Of a stretch of 64,000 nt of DNA, positions 50,539-58,516 are shown one piece after another. The stretch is from Hyphomonadaceae bacterium UBA5336. Its GTDB lineage: Bacteria; Pseudomonadota; Alphaproteobacteria; Caulobacterales; Hyphomonadaceae. A model generated the notes under the pieces. The model ran no database searches. It had not been told where the DNA came from and was given only the letters and a program-made list of their open reading frames with translations. A program made the position numbers and the translations under genes. Location of the stretch: assembly GCA_002408125.1 (NCBI GenBank), contig DHQO01000004.1, positions 1 through 64,000 of the forward strand, written 5' to 3'. Numbering within the stretch: position 1 is the first letter of the stretch; each line of letters opens with the position of its first letter.

Positions 50539-51597
50539 ATGACCCTCCTGATCGTCCAGATTCCGTGCCTGAACGAGGCATGTACCCTGCCCCAGACCCT
50601 GGCGGACATTCCCCGCGACCTGCCGGGTATCGACAAGGTGGAAATCCTGGTCATTGACGACGGATCCATGGACGGCACGGCCGAGGTGGCCCTGGCCCAT
50701 GGCGCCGACCATGTGGTGGTCAACCCGGTCAACAAGGGCCTTGCCTACAGCTTCCAGCGCGGCCTCGACGCGTGCCTGGCGCGTGGGGCCGACATCATCG
50801 TGAATACCGATGGCGACAACCAGTATCGCGGCGCGGATATCTCCCGCCTGGTCGAGCCGATCGTGAACGGACGCGCCGACATGGTGATCGGCGACCGCCG
50901 CACCGCCGAGATCGCCCATTTCTCCCCGCTCAAGAAACGCCTGCAGAGCCTCGGCACCCGCTTTGTCGCGCGCATGGCCGATGTGCCGGTGCGCGATGCC
51001 GTCAGCGGTTTCCGCGCCATGACGGCCAAGACCGCGCGCAGCCTGACCGTGCGCTCGAGCTTCTCCTATACCACCGAGACGCTGATCCAGGCCGGCAAGA
51101 AGAACTTCACCGTCACTTCGGTTCCGGTGCGTGTGAACCCCGTCGATCGGCCTTCGCGCCTGTTCCGGTCGATGCCGCAATTCCTGGCGCGCTCGGGCCA
51201 GACCATGCTGCGCGTCTATGCGATGTACGAGCCGCTGAAACTCTTCCTCTGGGCTGGGCTGGGGCTGATGGGTCTGGGAACGCTGCCGGTGCTGCGCTTC
51301 CTTGGCAATTACCTGTTCGGCGACGGCTCCGGCATGGTGCAGTCGCTGGTGCTTGGTAGTGTGCTGTTCCTGATGGGCACCCTGTCGGTGATGTTCTCGC
51401 TGATCGCCGACCTCATCGCCTATAACCGCCAGCTCCTGGAACTGACCCTGGAACGCGTGCGCCAGATCGATGACCGCCAGGGCCTGCAGGCCGCCGAATC
51501 TGCCGAAAGCAGCGCAAAACGCTTCCCGGAACGCCGGATTCGCGACGAACTCGCCGAGCTTTCCTCCGGCTTTGCAAGCTCGGGCACCAACGGCTGA
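50539..51597 (+). CDS. Family 2 glycosyltransferase, polyprenyl-phosphate sugar synthase type
   Basis: A 352-residue protein. The GT2 domain has IPCLNEACTLP, VIDDGSMDGTAEVA and NTDGDNQYRGADI (DxD-like site), then DAVSGFRAM. Two C-terminal transmembrane helices (about 245-300) and a cytosolic tail follow. This is the DPM1/GtrB-like layout that loads a sugar onto a lipid carrier. ATG at 50539 gives the family N-terminus; the frame to 50458 adds a nonfamily leader. It overlaps the next GT2 gene by one base (TGATGA). Confidence 0.82.
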   Translation: MTLLIVQIPCLNEACTLPQTLADIPRDLPGIDKVEILVIDDGSMDGTAEVALAHGADHVVVNPVNKGLAYSFQRGLDACLARGADIIVNTDGDNQYRGADISRLVEPIVNGRADMVIGDRRTAEIAHFSPLKKRLQSLGTRFVARMADVPVRDAVSGFRAMTAKTARSLTVRSSFSYTTETLIQAGKKNFTVTSVPVRVNPVDRPSRLFRSMPQFLARSGQTMLRVYAMYEPLKLFLWAGLGLMGLGTLPVLRFLGNYLFGDGSGMVQSLVLGSVLFLMGTLSVMFSLIADLIAYNRQLLELTLERVRQIDDRQGLQAAESAESSAKRFPERRIRDELAELSSGFASSGTNG

Positions 51598-52436
51598 TGA
51601 CCGGACTGCGCGCCGTCACGATCACGCTGATGCGCTACCGCGAACCTGACTGGCTGGTTTGCGATACGCTGGCGGGATTGGCCCGCCAGGTCGGTATTCG
51701 TGGCGAAGTGATTCTGTTCGATCAGAACTGGGCCCCTGAATTTGCCGAAACCGTAACCGGGTTCTCGCAGCCGCATCTTGTCTTTCGCTGTGTTCCGCTG
51801 GAGGCCAGGGGCATCGCATATGCCCGCAATGCCTTCCTGAACGCGACCAGCGACGATGTGGTGCTGTCGATAGATCCTGATGCCGTGCCCGAACCGGATT
51901 GGGCCTTGCAACTCCTGAAGGCTGTGGATGCGCCTGGGGTTGCGGTGGCTGGGTGCAGGATTCTCCCGCACTGGCGTGGCCGGCGCCCGCTCCTGGCCCT
52001 GTCTCGCGTTGTGCTGGACCAGTACTCGATGCTGGACTGGGGCAGTACGACTAGGCCGGTCGAACGGATCGTCTCCACCGGCTATGCTGTCCGCAAGAGC
52101 GTCGCGCCCGGGCAGATGTATTTTGACACTCGTCTGGGCCGGCGAGACGGAAAGCTGATCAGTGGCGAGGAGAGCGATTTCTGCAGCCGGCTGCGTCAGG
52201 CAGGTGCCAAGGTCGTTTACTGCGGTGAAGCGGTTGTGCGCCATCAGGTGCTGGCAGAGCGCCTGACATGGCAGTGGGTCTGGCGCCGGCTCTACCATGC
52301 CGGCATCGGGCGCCAGCAGGGGGGCGGTGCGCCGAACCCGTCGCAGAAGCCCGGCATCTGGGACTGGCTGCTCCTGCCGGCGATTCTGCCGCCCTATGCC
52401 ATGGGCTGGATGCGGGCGCGGTTCGGGCGGATCTGA
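51597..52436 (+). CDS. Family 2 glycosyltransferase
   Basis: A 279-residue GT2-fold protein. VTITLMRYREPDWLV opens the fold, ARGIAYARNAFL is the rhamnosyltransferase-like motif, and SIDPDAVPEPDWAL carries the DxD-like metal site. EESDFCSRLRQAGAKVVY is the catalytic ED pair region. It is coupled to the upstream GT2 gene and probably acts in the same glycan pathway. Substrate unknown. Confidence 0.78.
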   Translation: MTGLRAVTITLMRYREPDWLVCDTLAGLARQVGIRGEVILFDQNWAPEFAETVTGFSQPHLVFRCVPLEARGIAYARNAFLNATSDDVVLSIDPDAVPEPDWALQLLKAVDAPGVAVAGCRILPHWRGRRPLLALSRVVLDQYSMLDWGSTTRPVERIVSTGYAVRKSVAPGQMYFDTRLGRRDGKLISGEESDFCSRLRQAGAKVVYCGEAVVRHQVLAERLTWQWVWRRLYHAGIGRQQGGGAPNPSQKPGIWDWLLLPAILPPYAMGWMRARFGRI

Positions 52437-52499
52437 GCGCGGCTGCGCGAGCAGCTTTTTCGCGTATCCTCCCGCCAGCGACACTGCTAGAGCCCGGCA

Positions 52500-53399
52500 A
52501 TGGGGTTTCGCGATTTTTGTCTTTTGTCTGCGGTGTGTCTGGTCTGGGGGCTGAACCTGATCGTGACCCGCTGGGTCGTGGCCGATGCGGGCGTCCCGCC
52601 GATCTTCTTTGCCGGCGTGCGGTTCCTCGGTGTGGCGGCGTGTCTGCTACCCTTCCTGCGGCCGGTGCCGTCCAACCTGCGTATGACGTTTGCCATCGCC
52701 ATGTGTATCGGCGCGGCGCATTTCACCTTCCTGTTTGTCGGTCTCGCCAATGCCGAGGCCTCCTCCGTGGCGATTGTCGGCCAGCTCGGCGTGCCGCTCT
52801 CGACCCTGATGAGCATGGCCTTTCTGGGGGAGATTGTCGGCTGGCGGCGCGGGCTCGGCATCATGCTCGCCTTTGCCGGCAGCCTGCTGATCGCATTCGA
52901 TCCGGAGGGGATGAACCTCTCCCTCGGCCTCGTCTATGTGGCGATTTCAGCCCTGCTGGGCGCGGCGGGGGGTATCCTGATGAAGCAGATGGAGCCGGTC
53001 TCGGCCTTCCGCCTGCAGGCCTGGGTGGGCCTTTTTTCCTTCGCCCCGCTGTTCGCCCTTTCGGCACTGATGGAAGAGGGCCAGGTCAACGCGCTCATTG
53101 ATGGCGGGATCTGGGCCTGGCTCGCGACCCTGTTTGCCGTGCTCGGCGTGTCGATCTTCGGCCATGGCGCCTTCTACACCCTGATCAAGCGCCATCCGAT
53201 CTCGCTCATTTCCCCGCTCACCCTGATGACGCCGATCTGGGGCGTGGTGTTCGGCATCACGCTGCTCGGCGAGGCGCTGACCCTGCAGCTGGTGGTCGGC
53301 TCGGCAATCTCTCTGGGCGGGGTGCTGGTGATTGTGCTACGCCCGAACCGCGTCCTGCCGGAGGCTGCCCTGGGCAAGAAGCTCGGCGATCCGAGTTAG
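52500..53399 (+). CDS. EamA-family (DMT) transporter
   Basis: A 299-residue protein with ten predicted transmembrane helices in two EamA repeats (LVWGLNLIVTRWVVADAGVPPIFFAGVRF; then the second half starting VYVAISALLGAAGGILMKQ). Drug/metabolite transporter superfamily, probably an amino acid or metabolite exporter. It follows the glycosyltransferase gene by about 60 bases on the same strand and precedes the amidase. Confidence 0.87.
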   Translation: MGFRDFCLLSAVCLVWGLNLIVTRWVVADAGVPPIFFAGVRFLGVAACLLPFLRPVPSNLRMTFAIAMCIGAAHFTFLFVGLANAEASSVAIVGQLGVPLSTLMSMAFLGEIVGWRRGLGIMLAFAGSLLIAFDPEGMNLSLGLVYVAISALLGAAGGILMKQMEPVSAFRLQAWVGLFSFAPLFALSALMEEGQVNALIDGGIWAWLATLFAVLGVSIFGHGAFYTLIKRHPISLISPLTLMTPIWGVVFGITLLGEALTLQLVVGSAISLGGVLVIVLRPNRVLPEAALGKKLGDPS

Positions 53400-53436
53400 G
53401 GCGCAGAGACAGTTCAGCCCCGTGGAGGCAGCTCCC

Positions 53437-54210
53437 ATGCGCCTGATCACCAGGCCCTCGCCCAATTTCAATGACCGGCGCGGCGCGCTCGACATGCTGG
53501 TGCTGCACTATACCGGCATGGAAGACGGTCCGAGCGCGGAGGCGCGCCTGTGCGATCCGGCGGCCGAGGTCTCGGCGCATTATCTGGTGCGCGAGGATGG
53601 CACGGTGGTGCAGATGGTCAGCGAAGAGAAGCGCGCCTGGCATGCCGGCATTGCGCGCTGGCAGGGCGATGAGGACCTCAATTCCCGCTCCATCGGCGTG
53701 GAGATCGTCAATGGTGGGCACGATTTCCCGGATGCGAAAGGCGGTCTGCCAGTCTATCCCCAGGCACAGATCAAGGCGGTGATCAGCCTTTGCCAGGCGA
53801 TCCTCGCGCGCCATGATATCCCAGCTACACGCATTGTGGGCCACAGCGATATTGCCCCGGCGCGCAAGGCCGACCCCGGCGAACATTTCCCCTGGCTGCA
53901 GCTGGCTGCCGCCGGGATTGGCCTCTGGCCCCTGCGCGAGCCGGCCGGGCGGCCGGAATCGCTCAGCGGCTCCGGGCTCGGCAAGGGCGATGCGTCGGTC
54001 TCAGTGCGGCGCCTGCAGGAACATCTTGCCCGCATCGGCTATGACCAGCCCATCACGGGCAAGTTCGACGACCAGACCGAGGCGGTGGTGACGGCTTTCC
54101 AGCGGCGCTGGCGGCCGGACATTGTCAGCGGGCGGGCCGATATCGGCTGCCTCGCCATGATCGGCACCGTCGCCATGCTTTATGAGTCCGCGTCCTCATC
54201 CGGCGCGTAG
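53437..54210 (+). CDS. N-acetylmuramoyl-L-alanine amidase (AmpD type) with peptidoglycan-binding domain
   Basis: A 257-residue protein: an Amidase_2 domain (about 20-165) with zinc ligands in VLHYTGM, and in GHSDIAPARKADPGEHFPW, WHAG between them, then a PG_binding_1 helical domain (about 185-250). It cleaves the muropeptide amide bond, probably in recycling of anhydro-muropeptides; no signal peptide is seen, supporting a cytosolic place. GGAGG lies eight bases upstream of ATG 53437. Its 3' end overlaps the convergent BrkB-type gene by 31 bases. Confidence 0.92.
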   Translation: MRLITRPSPNFNDRRGALDMLVLHYTGMEDGPSAEARLCDPAAEVSAHYLVREDGTVVQMVSEEKRAWHAGIARWQGDEDLNSRSIGVEIVNGGHDFPDAKGGLPVYPQAQIKAVISLCQAILARHDIPATRIVGHSDIAPARKADPGEHFPWLQLAAAGIGLWPLREPAGRPESLSGSGLGKGDASVSVRRLQEHLARIGYDQPITGKFDDQTEAVVTAFQRRWRPDIVSGRADIGCLAMIGTVAMLYESASSSGA

Positions 54211-55067
54211 GCGATCGTCCATTCCACGGCCAGCGCGGCGCCCAAGAGGAGCGCGGTCACCGACAGGGTCAGCCAGATAAAGCCCAGGACCACAGAGGCC
54301 AGCGCGCCATAAAGCGTGTCGAGCACCGAGAGCGACAGATAGATCTGGAAGGCCCAGGTCAGCCCGAGCCAGACCATGGCGCCCACGGCGGACCCGGCGG
54401 CCAGCGCGCGTGAGGACAGGCCCCGCTTGCGCAGCGACAGCGCGATCAGCAGGTAGAACACAGCAAAGCTCGCGACCCATTTGGTGATCCACAGGGTCGA
54501 GGCGAGCGTGGCAAGCTCGGCGGCAAACTGGCCGGCCTGGCCCATATCCCCGCGCTGGAACACGGTGACGATGAGCTGGACCCCGCCAAGGGTCCAGACC
54601 AGCAGGATGAGCAGCGAGGTCATCACCAGGGCGATGCCCTGAAAGCCGATCAGGCCGCTGCGACGCTCCACCCCGGCAATCATGCGGATGCCGGTGATCA
54701 CGGCCTTGGCACCGGAGGTGGCGGTGAAGGCGACCACCAGCGTGGCGATGATGGCGCGCAAGGTAAGACCCTGAGGCGTGAGATCGGCGATGATCTTGAT
54801 CTCGTCCTTGCTGAGCGGGGTGACGCTCGTGGTCAGGATCTGCTCGATGGCGATTGCAATTTCCCGGGACACATCGCTCGGCAAGAGCGCCACCAAGAGA
54901 GTGAGGGTGAGATAGATCAGCGGGAAGACCGAGAACAGGGCATAGAAGGCGATACCGCCGGTCACCACGCGTACCTGTGGCTTGGTCAGACGCAGAATGG
55001 CGTGCCAGACCGGGCGCCAGTATCTCGCGCCGGGAAGGTGCCACCCCGTCCTTGCCCCATCTGCCAT
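54180..55067 (-). CDS. YihY/BrkB family membrane protein
   Basis: A 295-residue inner-membrane protein with about six transmembrane helices and the family landmarks VVTGGIAFYALFSVFPLIYL and GSAVGAMVWLGLTWAFQIYLSL. The function of the family is not established (the name derives from a Bordetella serum-resistance gene; it is not ribonuclease BN). Start at ATG 55067 with GGAG nine bases upstream. Longer frames run into rnpB. Convergent overlap of 31 bases with the amidase gene. Confidence 0.85.
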   Translation of the reverse strand: MADGARTGWHLPGARYWRPVWHAILRLTKPQVRVVTGGIAFYALFSVFPLIYLTLTLLVALLPSDVSREIAIAIEQILTTSVTPLSKDEIKIIADLTPQGLTLRAIIATLVVAFTATSGAKAVITGIRMIAGVERRSGLIGFQGIALVMTSLLILLVWTLGGVQLIVTVFQRGDMGQAGQFAAELATLASTLWITKWVASFAVFYLLIALSLRKRGLSSRALAAGSAVGAMVWLGLTWAFQIYLSLSVLDTLYGALASVVLGFIWLTLSVTALLLGAALAVEWTIAYAPDEDADS

Positions 55068-55120
55068 GCGCGGTTGCTCCCGTCTCGCCATTGAGTCTTT
55101 AGCGCGATATAACAGTTTGT

Positions 55121-55483
55121 GACCAGATGGCCGGGCAGTCGCTTGTTCCTGCAAGGGGCAAGAGGAAAGTCCGGGCTCCATGGAAACAGGGCGGCGGGTA
55201 ATGCCCGCCCGGCGTGAGCCGAGGGAAAGTGCCACAGAGAGCAGACCGCCGATGCTTCGGTGTCGGTAAGGGTGAAAGGGTGGGGTAAGAGCCCACCGCG
55301 GGCCTGGTAACAGGCCTGGCACGGTAAACCCCGCCTGGAGCAAGGCCAAATAGGGGGCGCATATGGGCCGTTTTCAGCCCGCGCCCCGGGTGTGCTGCAA
55401 GAGGCATTGCGCGAGCAGTGTCCCAGATGAATGGCTGCCGCCCCGATAAGGGGAACAGAACCCGGCTTACAGGCCATCTGGTC
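55121..55483 (+). ncRNA. rnpB: RNase P RNA (type A)
   Basis: The catalytic RNA that matures tRNA 5' ends. The closing helix P1 is visible as GACCAGATGGCC at 55121 pairing with GGCCATCTGGTC ending at 55483. The conserved P4 strands are GAGGAAAGTCCGGGC near 55160 and the ACAGAACCCGGCTTA end, with the GAGGGAAAGTGCCACAGA core between. A -10-like TATAAC is at 55108-55113, eight bases from the 5' end. ORFs predicted across it are spurious. Confidence 0.95.
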
Positions 55484-55611
55484 ACAACACTGCCTTGAAA
55501 TTTCCCGGATTTCGCCACGCGGAATGCCCCTCACAGGAGAAAGTTGCGCTTTTCAAGCTGTGACTTGTTTGTTAGCGTCTCGTCACTTTCGCGTGAGGGG
55601 AGAGAAGAGTT

Positions 55612-57693
55612 ATGGCGTTGCGCAAACTGGGTGCCGTGATCGGTGCCCTGGCCTGGATGGGCCTGACAGCATCTGGGCCGGCGAGTGCCCAGGTTCTCGA
55701 CTCCATGGAAGTCGGTGATACCTGCAGCTATTATGGCGAAGACATCCCCGAAACCGTGGCGACCTTCGCCTCGAGCGATGAAGCCGAGGACATGATCACC
55801 GACATTCTGGAGGCCTCCGGCCTGGCCCAGAATTTCCAGATCCGCTCCGGCGGCGTGCCGAATGCGGCGGCCGTGATTCGCGGTTCCCAGCGTTTCATTC
55901 TCTACAATCCCTCCTTCATGATCCAGACGCGTCAGCAGACCCATTCCAACTGGGCCCCGGTGTCGATCATGGCTCATGAGATTGGTCACCATCTCAACGC
56001 CCACACGCTGGACAATGTCGGTTCGCGCCCGGACCGGGAGCTGGAGGCGGACTATTTCTCCGGCTTCATCCTGCAGCGCATGGGTGCAACCCTGACCGAA
56101 GCCCAGGTTGCGATGAACGCGCTGGGCGATCCGATCGGGTCCTCCACCCACCCGGCCAAGCATGACCGCCTTGCGGCCATCGCCACCGGCTGGGCCAAGG
56201 CCTGCGAACAGGACAATGACTGCGACGGCATGCAGGACTCCTCGCCCGGCACCAGCGAGGTTCGCTGGCCGACCGGCCCGACCAGCACTGGCGCCAATTC
56301 CTGCCGCTGGGCCAATGACGGGGAATGCGACGAGCCCGACCTCTGCGCTCGCGGCACTGATACGGCCGACTGTTCCCGGCCCACCTCTCCGGTGGGCGGC
56401 AATGGTGCCAATTCCTGCCGCTTCGCCAATGATGGCGAATGCGACGAGCCGGACATGTGCGCGGCTGGTACCGATACGAATGATTGCAGCTCTACCGTCG
56501 CCAATTCCTGCGAGTATGCCAATGACGGCGAGTGCGATGAGGGCGTCTACTGCCCGATGGGCACCGACACCAATGACTGTGCCCCGCTGCGCATGTCCGG
56601 TGCCGACCGCTGCCGCTGGGCCAATGATGGCGAATGCGACGAGCCCGATCTCTGTCTGCCCGGCACCGACACCAGCGATTGCTCCGGCTCCATGACCGGC
56701 GCCAATTCCTGCCGCTGGGCCAATGACGGCGAATGTGACGAGCCCGATCTCTGCGATCCCGGCACCGACACGGCCGATTGCGGCGGTGTCACCCCGGTGG
56801 CTGGCGATGACAGCTGCGTTTGGGCCCGCGACGGGGAATGCGATGAGCCCGATCTTTGCGATCCGGGCACCGACACCACCGATTGCGGCGGCACGGCGAG
56901 CGGCGGGCCGGACAGCTGCACCTGGGCCAATGACGGCGAGTGCGACGAGCCGGACCTGTGCGCCCCGGGCACGGATACGTCCGATTGCTCGGGCACGGCA
57001 TCCGGCGATGACACCTGCATGTGGGCCAATGACGGGGAATGCGACGAGCCGGATCTGTGCTCGCCCGGCACCGACACCACCGACTGTGGTGGCACGGTCA
57101 GCGGTGGCCCGGACAGCTGCACTTGGGCCAATGATGGCGAGTGTGACGAACCGGACCTTTGCGCCCCGGGCACCGACACCACCGATTGCGGCGGGTCGTC
57201 AACCGCGGTCTGCCGGTTCACCGATGACGGCCAGTGCGACGAGCCCGATGGCTGCGCCCCGGGCACGGATGTGAACGACTGCCGCGAGGAAGTCGCAAAC
57301 AGCTGCGAGTGGGCCCATGACGGGGAGTGCGACGAGCCGGACCTCTGCGAAATGGGCACCGATACGGCCGATTGCGCCCCGCTGCGCATGTCCGGTCCGG
57401 ATCGGTGCCGCTGGGCCAATGATGGCGAATGCGACGTGCCGACCGGCCTCTGCCTGCCGGGCACCGACACCACCGATTGCGGCGGTTCGGGTGTGGCCAG
57501 CGGCGGCGCGGACAGCTGCGAATGGGCTCGCGACGGGGAATGCGACGAGCCGGACCTGTGTGCCCCGGGCACCGACACCACCGACTGCTCGGGCACGGGC
57601 GGTCCCAATAGCTGCCGCTGGGCCAATGATGGCGAATGCGACGAGCCCGACCTCTGCGTGCCCGGCACCGACACCGCCGATTGCCGCGGCTAG
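55612..57693 (+). CDS. Secreted HEIGHH metallopeptidase-like protein with 14 four-cysteine repeats
   Basis: A 693-residue exported protein. Signal peptide 1-26 (PASA-Q). The peptidase-like domain (about 27-205) carries the zinc motif HEIGHH (H122, E123, H126) and ELEADYFSG at 143-151 with the likely third ligand, as in M48-type peptidases. From N229 to the end there are 14 acidic repeats of 28-38 residues, each with four cysteines: C-x2-WANDGEC, then DEPDLC, then GTDT-x-DC. The spacing recalls LNR/EGF-like calcium-binding modules. Repeat 10 is the most diverged and repeat 12 has one extra residue. Repeats 3-4 and 11-12 share the linker APLRMSG, indicating block duplication. Confidence 0.85.
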   Translation: MALRKLGAVIGALAWMGLTASGPASAQVLDSMEVGDTCSYYGEDIPETVATFASSDEAEDMITDILEASGLAQNFQIRSGGVPNAAAVIRGSQRFILYNPSFMIQTRQQTHSNWAPVSIMAHEIGHHLNAHTLDNVGSRPDRELEADYFSGFILQRMGATLTEAQVAMNALGDPIGSSTHPAKHDRLAAIATGWAKACEQDNDCDGMQDSSPGTSEVRWPTGPTSTGANSCRWANDGECDEPDLCARGTDTADCSRPTSPVGGNGANSCRFANDGECDEPDMCAAGTDTNDCSSTVANSCEYANDGECDEGVYCPMGTDTNDCAPLRMSGADRCRWANDGECDEPDLCLPGTDTSDCSGSMTGANSCRWANDGECDEPDLCDPGTDTADCGGVTPVAGDDSCVWARDGECDEPDLCDPGTDTTDCGGTASGGPDSCTWANDGECDEPDLCAPGTDTSDCSGTASGDDTCMWANDGECDEPDLCSPGTDTTDCGGTVSGGPDSCTWANDGECDEPDLCAPGTDTTDCGGSSTAVCRFTDDGQCDEPDGCAPGTDVNDCREEVANSCEWAHDGECDEPDLCEMGTDTADCAPLRMSGPDRCRWANDGECDVPTGLCLPGTDTTDCGGSGVASGGADSCEWARDGECDEPDLCAPGTDTTDCSGTGGPNSCRWANDGECDEPDLCVPGTDTADCRG
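56296..57690 (+). repeat. Array of 14 coding repeats in the metallopeptidase gene
   Basis: Fourteen units of about 85-115 bases each encode one four-cysteine repeat. The most conserved DNA is tgggccaatgacggngaatg and the gagcccgacctctgc-like part. Variation is mostly synonymous, so the array is old or selected at protein level. The second cysteine pair (GTDTxDC) is nearly invariant. Confidence 0.9.
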
Positions 57694-57715
57694 GCCCTAA
57701 AGCCAGATCCCATTG

Positions 57716-57749
57716 AAAACGCCCCGGTCACTCGGCCGGGGCGTTTTTT
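57716..57749. terminator. Bidirectional-type terminator after the repeat metallopeptidase
   Basis: An 8-bp stem CGCCCCGG / CCGGGGCG with an 8-base loop is followed by TTTTTT and preceded by AAAA. It lies 27 bases beyond the metallopeptidase stop. Confidence 0.85.
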
Positions 57750-57800
57750 CTTGGCCACAGCCCCGGCATGCCCCAGATGAGAAATCGGGAGGAGACCCAC

Positions 57801-58418
57801 ATGATCACCGTTCACCATCTGCGTATCGGGCGTTCCATCTTCACGGTCTGGTTTCTGGAGGAGCTTGGCCTCGACTACGCGCTGAAAATCTACAACCGCA
57901 ACGATATCGGCCGTGCGCCGCCGGAGCTGAAGGAGATCCACCCCCTCGGCAAGTCGCCGGTGGTGGATTTCGGCGAGTTCGTCCTGGCCGAATCCGGGGC
58001 CATCGCGACCCATCTGGTCGACACTTATGACGATCAGTACGAGTTCGCCCCGCCCCGGAGCGATGCGGTGGCCCGGGCGAAATGGACCCAGTGGCTCGCC
58101 TATTCAGAGGCCTCGGCCTTCGCCCCGCTGCTGGTCAAATTGCTGCTCTCGCGCGAGCCGGATCCGAAGCCGCAGGTGATCAGCGCCTTTGCCGCCGGCG
58201 AGGTGGCGTTGCAGCTCGGCTATATGCAGGACAGCCTTGGCGAGCAGGAGTTCATTCTCGGCGACCGGCTCCAGGCGCCCGATATCGGCTTCACCTATAT
58301 CTGCAACATGGCCGAACGGCTCGGCGAGCTGGGGCCCTATCCGAATCTGAAGGCCTATATGGAGCGCAACATGGCGCGTCCGGCCTTCCTGCGCGCGCTC
58401 GACCGCACCGGCGGCTGA
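57801..58418 (+). CDS. Glutathione S-transferase family protein
   Basis: A 205-residue GST. The N-terminal thioredoxin-like half has GRSIFTVWFLEELGLDY, HPLGKSPVV and the glutathione-binding ESGAIATHL. The helical C-terminal half has GDRLQAPDIGFTY with the conserved structural aspartate. ATG 57801 follows GGGAGGAG. It is a single gene between two strong terminators. Substrate unknown. Confidence 0.88.
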   Translation: MITVHHLRIGRSIFTVWFLEELGLDYALKIYNRNDIGRAPPELKEIHPLGKSPVVDFGEFVLAESGAIATHLVDTYDDQYEFAPPRSDAVARAKWTQWLAYSEASAFAPLLVKLLLSREPDPKPQVISAFAAGEVALQLGYMQDSLGEQEFILGDRLQAPDIGFTYICNMAERLGELGPYPNLKAYMERNMARPAFLRALDRTGG

Positions 58419-58460
58419 GGGCTTTAACAGGCAGCCTGAACTTTCGCGCGACCGGCAAAG

Positions 58461-58490
58461 AAAAAACGCCCCGCCAGACCGGCGGGGCGT
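58461..58490 (-). terminator. Intrinsic terminator of the aldehyde dehydrogenase gene
   Basis: A perfect 10-bp stem (ACGCCCCGCC / GGCGGGGCGT) with a 5-base loop is followed on the minus strand by six Ts (58461-58466 as A). It lies 26 bases beyond the stop codon and also serves as a barrier for the convergent GST gene. Confidence 0.85.
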
Positions 58491-58516
58491 CTCGATTTCA
58501 AAAATGTCGGTTCGGA

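Noticed and set aside
55099..55518. 139-codon and 182-codon minus-strand frames near 55.1-55.5 kb
   Set aside because: They lie across RNase P RNA, whose conserved helices explain the sequence.
56547..57674. 375-codon minus-strand frame rich in SGSSHSPSLAQ repeats
   Set aside because: It is simply the reverse complement of the four-cysteine repeat array; its apparent repeats are inherited from the coding strand.
56296..57690. Possible CRISPR array or non-coding satellite
   Set aside because: The repeats keep one reading frame with mostly synonymous differences and encode cysteine-rich modules.
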